From: Osedax frankpressi
Lineage: Eukaryota; Annelida; Polychaeta; Sabellida; Siboglinidae
Direction of reading: 5' to 3'
Assembly (NCBI GenBank): GCA_964035775.1
Contig: OZ038314.1
Coordinates: 25,141,785-25,205,784, forward strand
Length of the DNA: 64,000 nucleotides
The notes beneath the pieces were generated by a model. That model did not search any database, was not told where the DNA came from, and saw nothing but the letters and a program-made list of their open reading frames with translations. Both the position numbers and the translations under genes were made by a program. This document shows, in pieces, positions 13,262 to 24,700 of the stretch; the first letter of the stretch is position 1, and each line of letters begins with the position of its first letter.

Positions 13262-13688
13262 TATTTGAAGATTGTATTTATATTGCGATTTTAAATCACA
13301 TATTTTTTCAATTTTAAATGTACTACATATAACTAGTATATCCATACATTAATTGATTGATTGATTGAATAGTATTTATTTGACACATTCATAATATAAA
13401 TATTTCTGAGTTTAAAAATAATAATAATACAAGTTATAAAATTACATGAAATAGATGTTTCGCTAAATCGCGATATAGTATATATACTATATTATACACT
13501 TACATAGAAGTGATTAAAAAAGATTTAATAAATTATTTACATTTATTTTATAATGTTATGGTATGGATAAGAAACCGGTGGTTTAATGTTAAAGGTTAAA
13601 GGTTTATTCAGCGGAGGGTATGAAGAGATAAAGTATCGGCGTATGAACGAAGCCACGATGGACTCCAAAATTCGTTTTATATCGGGCT
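12561..13688. other. AT-rich sequence with a TA microsatellite
   Basis: No exon recognised. A TA run of about 45 bp lies at 13213-13257. The stretch 13560-13688 is less AT-rich, with words such as CGGAGGGTATGAAGAG, but no open frame or splice arrangement convinced me. Confidence 0.5.
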
Positions 13689-13727
13689 AAAAATTAAGGA
13701 CAAACTATTAGTTTGTCCTTAATTTTT
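13689..13727. repeat. 19-bp perfect hairpin, 1-base loop
   Basis: The left arm 13689-13707 and right arm 13709-13727 are perfect reverse complements with one T between them. It lies in a slightly GC-richer stretch. No flanking direct repeat was seen. Confidence 0.9.
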
Positions 13728-14527
13728 ACAGATTAATATCGGACCTTAAAAACCTCTAATCCATTGTAATGACAAAACGAATATGGTATTTCAGTTAGTC
13801 GGGATAGTAATATTTTAAAGTTTAGTGTAATTTATCAAAAGCCGCACATAGGACTACGAAAATAATGTGGGTAGTTTTTGGGTATCAGTAAGTAGTATAT
13901 ATACATATAGTTATTATATGTATAGACTTAAATATAGATATACTATATATGAATAGTATATATATATATAAGTATGATGCTATGCTAATTAATTTGTAAA
14001 ATAAATAAAATAATGTTGTTAATAAAGGATATTTGTGTGTTAATATTTGTATAATTGATCTAATTTTTATTAAATATTCTTAAATTTGCAAAATTTATAA
14101 ATAGAAATAATTATATATTAGTTTATAATGTACCCATTGTTTAACATATTAAATAACATCGTTAAATATTGATAATAATTAAACACGTAGTTATTGACAG
14201 ACACAATGTTTTCTTATCCAAATAAAAACCAATATGTGTATATCATATAACCTTTAGCCTACTTTAGATAGCCATATGCGTGAATAGGGCGTTTATATAA
14301 GTGAAGTGTCTGAATGATTCGTTATCACGCATTAAATATTTTACATTTTAAGACTCCTTATCTTCACTAACTAATTATAATTAAACAAATATCTGCATTT
14401 ACATGTTACTACAATTAATGAATAGCATTTTCTAGATAAAGTTAAATAGGTAGTTATCAACATATATGGAATATTAAATATACTTTGGAGAATTATACAC
14501 TACAGCAATGATAAAATAACTCATGTT

Positions 14528-14571
<44 letters not shown>

Positions 14572-14603
14572 ATATATATATCATTTAAAATGTATAATAC
14601 AAT

Positions 14604-14643
<40 letters not shown>

Positions 14644-14851
14644 ATATGTGTTAAATCCAAACAATATTCAAAATGAATATTAGATATATGCACTGCATTC
14701 ACTATCACTAACTATTACTTATTCAGTAACTAGTTTATCATCATTAATTAATTTTATTAAAGTATAATTAAACTAACATCCCATGATTTAGATTACAATA
14801 TAATTATAAGTAAGTTTACGTATATATGACACTTTCTATAGTAAGCTAAGG

Positions 14852-14881
14852 CTTAGCTGATATCTTAAGATATCAGCTAAG
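14852..14881. repeat. 30-bp perfect palindrome
   Basis: The arms of 15 bp (CTTAGCTGATATCTT and its complement) meet with no spacer. The flanks AAGCTAAG and a nearby TATACGTATACG palindrome make the 14840-14930 stretch unusually self-complementary. Confidence 0.9.
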
Positions 14882-15325
14882 CTATATCTTAATATGTATA
14901 CGTATACGCTACGTATACATATACACAATAGATACATCATACATTTTATGTTTTATATACAAATGTAAACTTATGTTTAAATTAACCTGCAGTTACTATG
15001 TCAATGATATAATGGTATTAGCAATCATGTATACAAAACTACTGTAATTTACTACTAATATGTATATTACTATTATTGTACTTACATTTATTATATAACA
15101 CGCTACTGATATAATATTTAAATGCAAGAAAATATATTTACACATATTATATTAGACGCGTATGTGATATGTGTTAAAATAAGTATAAATAATTTAAAAT
15201 TCTCTAGTTTCTGGGATATTTAATTATATATAATAGGAACTTGAACATTGCAATTAACTTTAATTTAAACAAATATATATTTTTAATTTTATAATAATAA
15301 ACTAATAAATAAAATAATGTATGAA

Positions 15326-15332
15326 TCTTAAA

Positions 15333-15370
<38 letters not shown>

Positions 15371-15377
15371 TTTAAGA
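15326..15377. repeat. Palindrome with TA core
   Basis: TCTTAAATGAATA and its exact reverse complement flank a pure TA tract, giving a 52-bp perfect palindrome. It probably arose by TA expansion at the centre of a shorter palindrome. Confidence 0.85.
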
Positions 15378-16427
15378 ATATTACCCAGATGAACCATATA
15401 TAACGCTCTATGCGTTATATTTTATTATTCGGAGATTTTGATATATAGTTGAACTAGCTATATCCAATCACCCAATATAATATGCAGTATATTGTATACA
15501 ATGTAATCCGTATGTCGTATACAATGTATACTCTCTACATATACAGTGGGAGTTAGTTCTATTTTTCGACGATATTTTCTTATCGGGTATAAATGATAAT
15601 AACGGTTAAGTAGTAGTGATAAGTAGTTTTAATATTCCAAAAGTATGATATTTATCAGCAATATGTTATAATAATTTTGAAAAATGTATCAATATGTAAA
15701 ATATTTGAATAATATAATAAATATAGAAAATTTATTCACGAATGGTATATATAGGATTATATAAGATCGAAATGATGAAATTAAAAATATATAGAAATAG
15801 TATAACACGCAATGGTGTGATGTAATGACATGTAATATATAACTAAACTTATATTACTAATATAATATTTATCTTCGTGTTTCACAATCCTCTATGTTGG
15901 CATTAATACGGATATTTGTCATTTTTCTTTATTACGAAATTATAATGTTCCGATAAAATATTAAATAAATAAAATCATTTAAAATTACCTTGGAACACCA
16001 GCGTAATTACTACACTGGTAAACACGTATTCATCAATCTACTTATAAGCAAATATATATTGCAAATATCGCGTTATTAATAAGTTAAAGTATTATATAAG
16101 ATTTAATAACCTTTTTAAGTAATAATCAATAATAAAATAATAATACATTACAAAGTATTCAATATCATACACAAAATGATATTTTAATCATAAATTAAAA
16201 ATAATTTATCAATAATAGAGAAATATGTTTCCATATGATATATTACATATAATACTAGAGTATCATTAGTAAATATAGCAACGTAAAACTATGTATTAAA
16301 GCTAAAATAGACACCATTAGTACGAATATTTAAATTGAGGAAATATCACGTACATTGTATCAATGTTTATGAAAATATAATTATCATTGTTTAGGGAATC
16401 CTAAATGTTTTCATTATGGTGGTAATT

Positions 16428-16453
16428 ATTGGCGTTATTATAATAACGCCAAT
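16428..16453. repeat. 26-bp palindrome downstream of peptide gene
   Basis: ATTGGCGTTATTA and its reverse complement abut exactly. It lies about 60 bases past the stop codon of the minus-strand peptide-precursor gene, so its transcript could end in this hairpin. Confidence 0.85.
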
Positions 16454-16513
16454 ACTAATACACTACCATAGTAGTGTAATTCGTAATATCAGCGGAACTT
16501 GAAAGTGCCGTTA

Positions 16514-16954
16514 TCAGCCGAATCTTCTAAAGTAAACCGACGTGCCTTTCTTAGAGAGGGGCCTATAGAAACGTGAGCCATCCTTTCGCATCACTACCTC
16601 CCAATTCATTTTGGCGAGAATCGACTTCCTTTGCATCGCCGATAACGCGTTTAGATAGCGTAGCATCTTTATGATACGTTTGCTGAGGGCTCGACGGACA
16701 CGTAGTTTAGGTACGCGTGTACCCGTTCCTCGGGTGCCCTTTGAACCGTGCTCGCGAGCTTCGAATACGTGGCCATCTCTGCCCGCGTCTGTAAGCGAAT
16801 TCGTTGAACACGCTTCGACCGCGATTTCTTCGGCGTCGCTGCAAGTCGGGTAGTCGGAGCAGAGGTTCGAACAGTCGACCCTTCCTCGAGATAGCGGATT
16901 GCTAAGTACAGCCGCCACCGAACCAAGTAGAACTAACACTACAGCCGAGTACAT
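16514..16954 (-). CDS. Secreted peptide precursor ending in YFRRFG (RFamide-like)
   Basis: A 146-residue protein read from ATG at 16952-16954 to TGA at 16514-16516. Residues 1-18 form a clear signal peptide (hydrophobic AVVLVLLGSVAAVL). Next comes a region with four cysteines (28, 32, 38, 49), then a basic stretch with dibasic sites RR at 87-88 and KR at 92-93, and finally KK at 135-136 followed by GTSVYFRRFG and the stop. A C-terminal RFG after a dibasic site is the standard substrate for amidation, so I infer a decapeptide-derived GTSVYFRRF-amide. A helical 41-residue segment between KR and KK may also be released. The coding region is rich in CpG against AT-rich flanks, which supports a real conserved exon. 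A possible acceptor (CTCGCAG) sits directly before the ATG, so a 5' UTR exon may exist. I do not recognise the family. The LRYLNAL segment recalls neuropeptide F weakly, but the RPRF ending is absent. Confidence 0.75.
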   Translation of the reverse strand: MYSAVVLVLLGSVAAVLSNPLSRGRVDCSNLCSDYPTCSDAEEIAVEACSTNSLTDAGRDGHVFEAREHGSKGTRGTGTRVPKLRVRRALSKRIIKMLRYLNALSAMQRKSILAKMNWEVVMRKDGSRFYRPLSKKGTSVYFRRFG

Positions 16955-17288
16955 CTGCGAGTACAATGTGCATTTAATATGGAGAATTTCTGAATATATT
17001 TAGTATAATTAGTTAATAAATCACCATAATTAAAATTGAAAGATTGGTATGAATTTAGAATGAAATTTGATCCACTCTTTAATTTTACAACCAATTTAAC
17101 GCGTTCAAATTTTCACTGTGAATCATTCATTATATAATATATTATATAATGTTGTATACATTAATATATACAACTATGGTATGCTAATATATATAAATAT
17201 TATTGAATTATTATTAATAATATTGAAATATTACTTATCATAATATTATGTATAATGTATATCATATATATGGTGGCAACCAATTCGG

Positions 17289-17319
<31 letters not shown>

Positions 17320-17856
17320 TATTTTTAATATATAATATACTGTTATTGATAATAAGTTAACATTGTAAATATAAACCATGTATATCATACGGTATATATA
17401 TATATATATATTAAAATTACTGATATTATAAATATATATATGTTTGTGTATTATATTAGTATAATTAATTTTAAAATTAGTTTATAAACTGTGTACAATA
17501 TTTATAAATATTACTTTTTAATAGAGTACAGTAATAATTTGTACTTATTAATATTTAATATGTATAATTATATAATATTAAATGAAATTATTATAAAATA
17601 TATCATAAAATTATAATTTATAATAAGAATTGTTTATATATATTCTATATATATATGTATATTTTATTTTTATACTACAAAATAAACATATAAAATGAGG
17701 AATACTGTAGAATATATTATATTAAAAATCGGATGCCATCAATGCGGTATTGGTTAATTGACTATATAATAGTGAATATTTATAACTGTATATAGCAAAA
17801 GTGTATATATTATAGAACATATTATAACTAGAAGTGATATTAAATAATATATAGTA

Positions 17857-17899
<43 letters not shown>

Positions 17900-18390
17900 A
17901 AATCAAAATATTTGGTTTGATATAATGATAATTTAATAATTAAAATAATCTAATAATTTAAGCTTTTATAATAATGACAATATAAATAGTATACATATAA
18001 ATAATATAAATATATTAATATATTTCATTATAATTACATTCAATTGCAATGTATACTATGCGACAAAATATAAATTTAATATTTATATATATATATATAG
18101 ATATATATTACTACAATAACTAACTGTAATTGGATGTTAATAAATATAATTCTGAAATTAACTTGTATGATGTATCGATACGAAATAATGAAACATTTTA
18201 AGATAAATAACCTTTATATACTATACTTCGAGACACGCCTACTTCTAGTAAACCACGCCCAGCTATATTTATTCGATGGATAGTATATGCGGAACACGCC
18301 AAACCAAATCTAGCATAAGCTTATTAATAATATCGTATAGCCATGTAAAATATAATTTTGCCGTCTTTGATATGGTAAAATCTTATCTGG
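16955..18390. other. AT-rich sequence, no gene seen
   Basis: Dominated by TA-rich runs (17290-17307, 17396-17411, about 17862-17895, 18083-18100). 18215-18310 is less AT-rich and contains ACACGCCTAC and CCACGCCC, which resemble the reverse complement of the GGCGTG motif in the 10-12 kb repeats. It may be a remnant of the same repeat. Confidence 0.5.
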
Positions 18391-18714
18391 TTATTTTATA
18401 AAAAAAACGACATCGTACAAAACACTTAATTCCTTGTTATCCGGGGTTATGTAATGAGCACTTTTTGTCGTTATCGTAGAAACAACATATTCAATAGCAA
18501 AACGCCTTGAAATCCAACTAAAACTCGTTAATACCGTTATTAATAAACTTGTGGTATGGCTAAGGCTCGTGATTAAATGGTTTTTCTTTTGAACCCCGCA
18601 AATTCTTTCCATCGCGTGTCGAAGGGCCAAGTGGTCATTATCAAAGCGCTCCGATATGTCCGAGAATAAGGGTGCATTGTTTAATATCGATATTATTAGT
18701 GCCTCGAATATCAT
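18391..18714 (-). CDS. Unrecognised open frame beside the satellite
   Basis: A 107-residue minus-strand frame with balanced composition, unlike the AT-driven frames around it. It contains SERFDNDHLALRHAMERICG, two hydrophobic stretches (LLITVLTSFSW and VLYDVVFF) and an FFIK end. The frame stays open upstream of the ATG, into the first bases of the satellite. No clear splice sites were found, and I cannot assign a family. It could be a terminal exon, a decayed fragment of a gene interrupted by the satellite, or chance. Support is compositional only. Confidence 0.25.
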   Translation of the reverse strand: MIFEALIISILNNAPLFSDISERFDNDHLALRHAMERICGVQKKNHLITSLSHTTSLLITVLTSFSWISRRFAIEYVVSTITTKSAHYITPDNKELSVLYDVVFFIK

Positions 18715-18751
18715 TAAACATTGATGAGCATTGACAGAAATTCGGGGAACT

Positions 18752-21700
18752 CGTATGTGTACGTATATAGTGACGTGTGTATATAGTGAGGTGTGTATGT
18801 AGTGACGTGTGTAGTTAGTGAGGTGTGTAGTTAGTGAGGTGTGTATGTAGTGACGTGTGTATGTAGTGAGGTGTGTATGTAGTGAGGTGTGTATGTAGTG
18901 AGGTGTGTATGTAGTGAGGTGTGTATATAGTGACGTATGTATATAGTGACGTGTGTATGTAGTGAGGTGTGTATGTAGTGAGGTGTGTAGTTAGTGAGGT
19001 GTGTATGTAGTGAGGTGTGTATGTAGTGAGGTGTGTATGTAGTGAGGTGTGTAGTTAGTGAGGTGTGTATGTAGTGAGGTGTGTATGTAGTGAGGTGTGT
19101 ATGTAGTGAGGTGTGTATGTAGTGAGGTGTGTAGTTAGTGAGGTGTGTATGTAGTGAGGTGTGTAGTTAGTGAGGTGTGTATGTAGTGAGGTGTGTATGT
19201 AGTGACGTGTGTATGTAGTGAGATGTGTATGTAGTGAGGTGTGTATGTAGTGAGGTGTGTATATAGTGACGTGTGTATGTAGTGAGATGTGTGTGTAGTG
19301 AGGTGTGTATGTAGTGAGGTGTGTATGTAGTGAGGTGTGTATGTAGTGACGTGTGTATGTAGTGACGTGTGTATGTAGTGAGATGTGTGTGTAGTGAGGT
19401 GTGTATGTAGTGACGTGTGTATGTAGTGAGGTGTGTATGTAGTGACGTGTGTATGTAGTGAGATGTGTGTGTAGTGAGGTGTGTATGTAGTGAGGTGTGT
19501 ATGTAGTGAGGTGTGTATGTAGTGATGTGTGTATGTAGTGACGTGTGTATGTAGTGAGATGTGTGTGTAGTGAGGTGTGTATGTAGTGAGGTGTGTATGT
19601 AGTGACGTGTGTATGTAGTGACGTGTGTATATAGTGAGGTGTGTATGTAGTGAGGTGTGTATGTAGTGAGGTGTGTATGTAGTGACGTGTGTAGTTAGTG
19701 AGGTGTGTATGTAGTGACGTGTGTATGTAGTGAGGTGTGTAGGTAGTGAGGTGTGTATGTAGTGAGGTGTGTATGTAGTGAGATGTGTGTATGTAGTGAG
19801 GTGTGTATGTAGTGAGGTGTGTATGTAGTGAGGTGTGTATGTAGTGAGGTGTGTATGTAGTGAGGTGTGTATGTAGTGAGGTGTGTAGGTAGTGAGGTGT
19901 GTATGTAGTGAGGTGTGTATGTAGTGAGATGTGTGTATGTAGTGAGGTGTGTATGTAGTGACGTGTGTATGTAGTGAGGTGTGTATGTAGTGAGGTGTGT
20001 ATGTAGTGAGGTGTGTATGTAGTGAGGTGTGTAGGTAGTGAGGTGTGTAGTTAGTGAGGTGTGTATGTAGTGACGTGTGTATGTAGTGAGGTGTGTAGGT
20101 AGTGAGGTGTGTATGTAGTGAGGTGTGTATGTAGTGAGATGTGTGTATGTAGTGAGGTGTGTATGTAGTGAGGTGTGTATGTAGTGAGGTGTGTATGTAG
20201 TGAGGTGTGTATGTAGTGAGGTGTGTATGTAGTGAGGTGTGTAGGTAGTGAGGTGTGTATGTAGTGAGGTGTGTATGTAGTGAGATGTGTGTATGTAGTG
20301 AGGTGTGTATGTAGTGACGTGTGTATGTAGTGAGGTGTGTATGTAGTGAGGTGTGTATGTAGTGAGGTGTGTATGTAGTGAGGTGTGTAGGTAGTGAGGT
20401 GTGTATGTAGTGAGGTGTGTATGTAGTGAGATGTGTGTGTAGTGAGGTGTGTATGTAGTGACGTGTGTATGTAGTGAGGTGTGTATGTAGTGACGTGTGT
20501 ATGTAGTGACGTGTGTATATAGTGAGGTGTGTATGTAGTGAGGTGTGTATGTAGTGAGGTGTGTATGTAGTGACGTGTGTAGTTAGTGAGGTGTGTATGT
20601 AGTGACGTGTGTATGTAGTGAGGTGTGTATGTAGTGAGGTATGTAGTTAGTGAGGTGTGTATGTAGTGAGGTGTGTATGTAGTGAGGTGTGTATATAGTG
20701 ACGTGTGTATGTAGTGAGGTGTGTATGTAGTGAGGTGTGTATGTAGTGAGGTGTGTATGTAGTGAGGTGTGTATGTTGTGACGTGTGTATGTAGTGACGT
20801 GTGTATGTAGTGAGGTGTGTATGTAGTGAGGTGTGTATGTAGTGAGGTGTGTATGTAGTGAGCTGTGTATGTAGTGAGGTGTGTATGTAGTGACGTGTGT
20901 ATGTAGTGAGGTGTGTATGTAGTGAGGTGTGTATGTAGTGAGGTGTGTATGTAGTGAGGTGTGTATGTAGTGAGGTGTGTATGTAGTGACGTGTGTAGTT
21001 AGTGAGGTGTGTATGTAGTGAGGTGTGTATGTAGTGAGGTGTGTATGTTGTGAGGTGTGTATGTAGTGAGGTGTGTATGTAGTGACGTGTGTATGTAGTG
21101 ACGTGTGTAGTTAGTGAGGTGTGTATGTAGTGAGGTGTGTATGTAGTGAGGTGTGTATGTTGTGAGGTGTGTATGTAGTGAGGTGTGTATGTAGTGAGGT
21201 GTGTATGTAGTGAGGTGTGTATGTAGTGACGTGTGTATGTAGTGACGTGTGTATGTAGTGAGGTGTGTAGTTAGTGAGGTGTGTATGTAGTGAGGTGTGT
21301 ATGTAGTGAGGTGTGTATGTTGTGAGGTGTGTATGTAGTGAGGTGTGTATGTAGTGAGGTGTGTAGTTAGTGAGGTGTGTATGTAGTGAGGTGTGTATGT
21401 AGTGAGGTGTGTATGTAGTGAGGTGTGTATGTAGTGAGGTGTGTAGTTAGTGAGATGTGTATGTAGTGAGGTGTGTATGTAGTGAGGTGTGTATGTAGTG
21501 AGGTGTGTAGTTAGTGAGGTGTGTATGTAGTGAGGTGTGTATGTAGTGAGGTGTGTAGTTAGTGAGATGTGTATGTAGTGAGGTGTGTATGTAGTGAGGT
21601 GTGTATGTAGTGAGGTGTGTATGTAGTGAGGTGTGTATGTAGTGAGGTGTGTATGTAGTGAGGTGTGTAGTTAGTGAGGTGTGTATGTAGTGAGGTGTGT

Positions 21701-24700
21701 AGTTAGTGAGGTGTGTATGTAGTGAGGTGTGAATGTAGTGAGGTGTGTATGTTGTGAGGTGTGTATGTAGTGAGGTGTGTATGTAGTGAGATGTGTATGT
21801 AGTGAGGTGTGTAGGTAGTGAGGTGTGTATATAGTGACGTGTGTATGTAGTGAGGTGTGTAGTTAGTGAGGTGTGTATGTAGTGAGGTGTGTAGTTAGTG
21901 AGGTGTGTATGTAGTGATGTGTGTATGTAGTGAGGTGTGTATGTAGTGAGGTGTGTATGTAGTGAGGTGTGTATGTAGTGAGGTGTGTATGTAGTGACGT
22001 GTGTATGTAGTGAGGTGTGTAGTTAGTGACGTGTGTATGTAGTGAGGTGTGTATGTAGTGAGGTGTGTAGTTAGTGAGGTGTGTATGTAGTGAGGTGTGT
22101 ATGTAGTGAGGTGTGTATGTAGTGAGGTGTGTATGTAGTGAGGTGTGTAGTTAGTGAGGTGTGTAGTTAGTGAGGTGTGATGTAGTGAGGTGTGTATGTA
22201 GTGAGGTGTGTATGTAGTGAGGTGTGTATGTAGTGAGGTGTGATGTAGTGAGGTGTGTATGTAGTGAGGTGTGTAGTTAGTGAGGTGTGTATGTAGTGAG
22301 GTGTGTATGTAGTGAGGTGTGTATGTAGTGAGGTGTGTATGTAATGAGGTGTGTATGTAGTGAGGTGTGTATGTAGTGAGGTGTGTATGTAGTGAGGTGT
22401 GTATGTAGTGAGGTGTGTATGTAGTGAGATGTGTAGTTAGTGAGATGTGTAGTTAGTGAGGTGTGTATGTAGTGACGTGTGTATGTAGTGAGGTGTGTAT
22501 GTAGTGAGGTGTGTAGTTAGTGAGGTGTGTATGTAGTGAGGTGTGTATGTAGTGAGGTGTGTATGTAGTGAGATGTGTAGTTAGTGAGATGTGTAGTTAG
22601 TGAGGTGTGTATGTAGTGACGTGTGTATGTAGTGAGGTGTGTATGTAGTGAGGTGTGTAGTTAGTGAGATGTGTAGTTAGTGAGGTGTGTATGTAGTGAG
22701 GTGTGTATGTAGTGAGGTGTGTATGTAGTGAGGTGTGTATGTAGTGAGGTGTGTATGTAGTGAGATGTGTAGTTAGTGAGATGTGTAGTTAGTGAGGTGT
22801 GTATGTAGTGACGTGTGTATGTAGTGAGGTGTGTATGTAGTGAGGTGTGTAGTTAGTGAGGTGTGTATGTAGTGAGGTGTGTATGTAGTGGATGTGTATG
22901 TAGTGAGGTGTGTAGTTAGTGAGGTGTGTATGTAGTGAGGTGTGTATGTAGTGAGGTGTGTATGTAGTGAGGTGTGTATGTAGTGAGGTGTGTATGTAGT
23001 GAGGTGTGTATGTAGTGAGGTGTGTATGTAGTGACGTGTGTATGTAGTGAGGTATGTATGTAGTGAGGTGTGTATGTAGTGAGGTGTGTAGTTAGTGGCG
23101 TGTGTATGTAGTGAGGTGTGTATGTAGTGAGGTGTGTGTGTAGTGAGGTGTGTATGTAGTGAGGTGTGTATGTAGTGAGATGTGTATGTAGTGAGGTGTG
23201 TATGTAGTGAGGTGTGATGTAGTGAGGTGTGTATGTAGTGAGGTGTGTATGTAGTGAGGTGTGTATGTAGTGAGGTGTGTATGTAGTGAGGTGTGTATGT
23301 AGTGAGGTGTGTATGTAGTGACGTGTGTATGTAGTGACGTGTGTATGTAGTGAGGTGTGTATGTAGTGAGGTGTGTATGTAGTGAGGTGTGTAGTTAGTG
23401 AGGTGTGTATGTAGTGAGGTGTGTATGTAGTGAGGTGTCTATGTAGTGAGGTGTGTATGTAGTGACGTGTGTATGTAGTGAGGTGTGTAGTTAGTGAGGT
23501 GTGTATGTAGTGAGGTGTGTATGTAGTGAGGTGTGATGTAGTGAGGTGTGTATGTAGTGAGGTGTGTAGTTAGTGAGGTGTGTATGTAGTGAGGTGTGTA
23601 TGTAGTGAGGTGTGTAGTTAGTGAGATGTGTAGTTAGTGAGGTGTGTATGTAGTGAGGTGTGTATGTAGTGAGGTGTGTATGTAGTGAGGTGTGTATGTA
23701 GTGAGGTGTGTATGTAGTGAGATGTGTAGTTAGTGAGATGTGTAGTTAGTGAGGTGTGTATGTAGTGACGTGTGTATGTAGTGAGGTGTGTATGTAGTGA
23801 GGTGTGTAGTTAGTGAGGTGTGTATGTAGTGACGTGTGTAGGTAGTGAGGTGTGTAGTTAGTGAGGTGTGTATGTAGTGAGGTGTGTATGTAGTGAGATG
23901 TGTAGTTAGTGAGGTGTGTATGTAGTGAGGTGTGTATGTAGTGAGGTGTGTAGTTAGTGAGGTGTGTATGTAGTGAGCTGTGTATGTAGTGAGATGTGTA
24001 GTTAGTGAGGTGTGTATGTAGTGACGTGTGTATGTAGTGAGGTGTGTATGTAGTGAGGTGTGTAGTTAGTGAGGTGTGTATGTAGTGAGGTGTGTATGTA
24101 GTGAGATGTGTAGTTAGTGAGGTGTGTATGTAGTGAGGTGTGTATGTAGTGACGTGTGTATGTAGTGAGGTGTGTATGTAGTGAGATGTGTATGTAGTGA
24201 GGTGTGTAGTTAGTGAGGTGTGTATGTAGTGAGGTGTGTATGTAGTGACGTGTGTATGTAGTGACGTGTGTATGTAGTGAGGTGTGTATGTAGTGAGGTG
24301 TGTATGTAGTGAGGTGTGTATGTAGTTAGGTGTGTAGTTAGTGAGGTGTGTAGTTAGTGAGATGTGTAGTTAGTGAGGTGTGTATGTAGTGACGTGTGTA
24401 TGTAGTGAGGTGTGTATGTAGTGAGGTGTGTATGTAGTGACGTGTGTATGTAGTGAGGTGTGTATGTAGTGAGGTGTGTATGTAGTGACGTGTGTATGTA
24501 GTGACGTGTGTATGTAGTGACGTGTGTATGTAGTGACGTGTGTATGTAGTGAGGTGTGTATGTAGTGAGGTGTGTAGTTAGTGAGGTGTGTAGTTAGTGA
24601 GGTGTGTATGTAGTGAGGTGTGTATGTAGTGAGGTGTGTATGTAGTGAGGTGTGTATGTAGTGAGGTGTGTATGTAGTGACGTGTGTATGTAGTGACGTG

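Larger units (their letters stand above)
13728..16427. other. AT-rich sequence with TA runs and palindromes
   Basis: No gene seen. It contains a compound TA tract at about 14530-14640, a 30-bp palindrome at 14852-14881 and a 52-bp palindrome built around a TA tract at 15326-15377. Open frames here are artefacts of the TA runs. Confidence 0.5.

Noticed and set aside
13163-14708. YIYIYI-rich frames at 13.2 and 14.5 kb
   Set aside because: Translations of TA microsatellites.
16669-16926. Two other frames overlapping the peptide precursor
   Set aside because: Shadows of the real frame. Only the frame with a signal peptide and RFG end has protein features.
16955-16966. Start of the peptide precursor four codons further upstream
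   Set aside because: The in-frame codon there is TTG. The first ATG is at 16952-16954 and is directly followed by a proper signal peptide.
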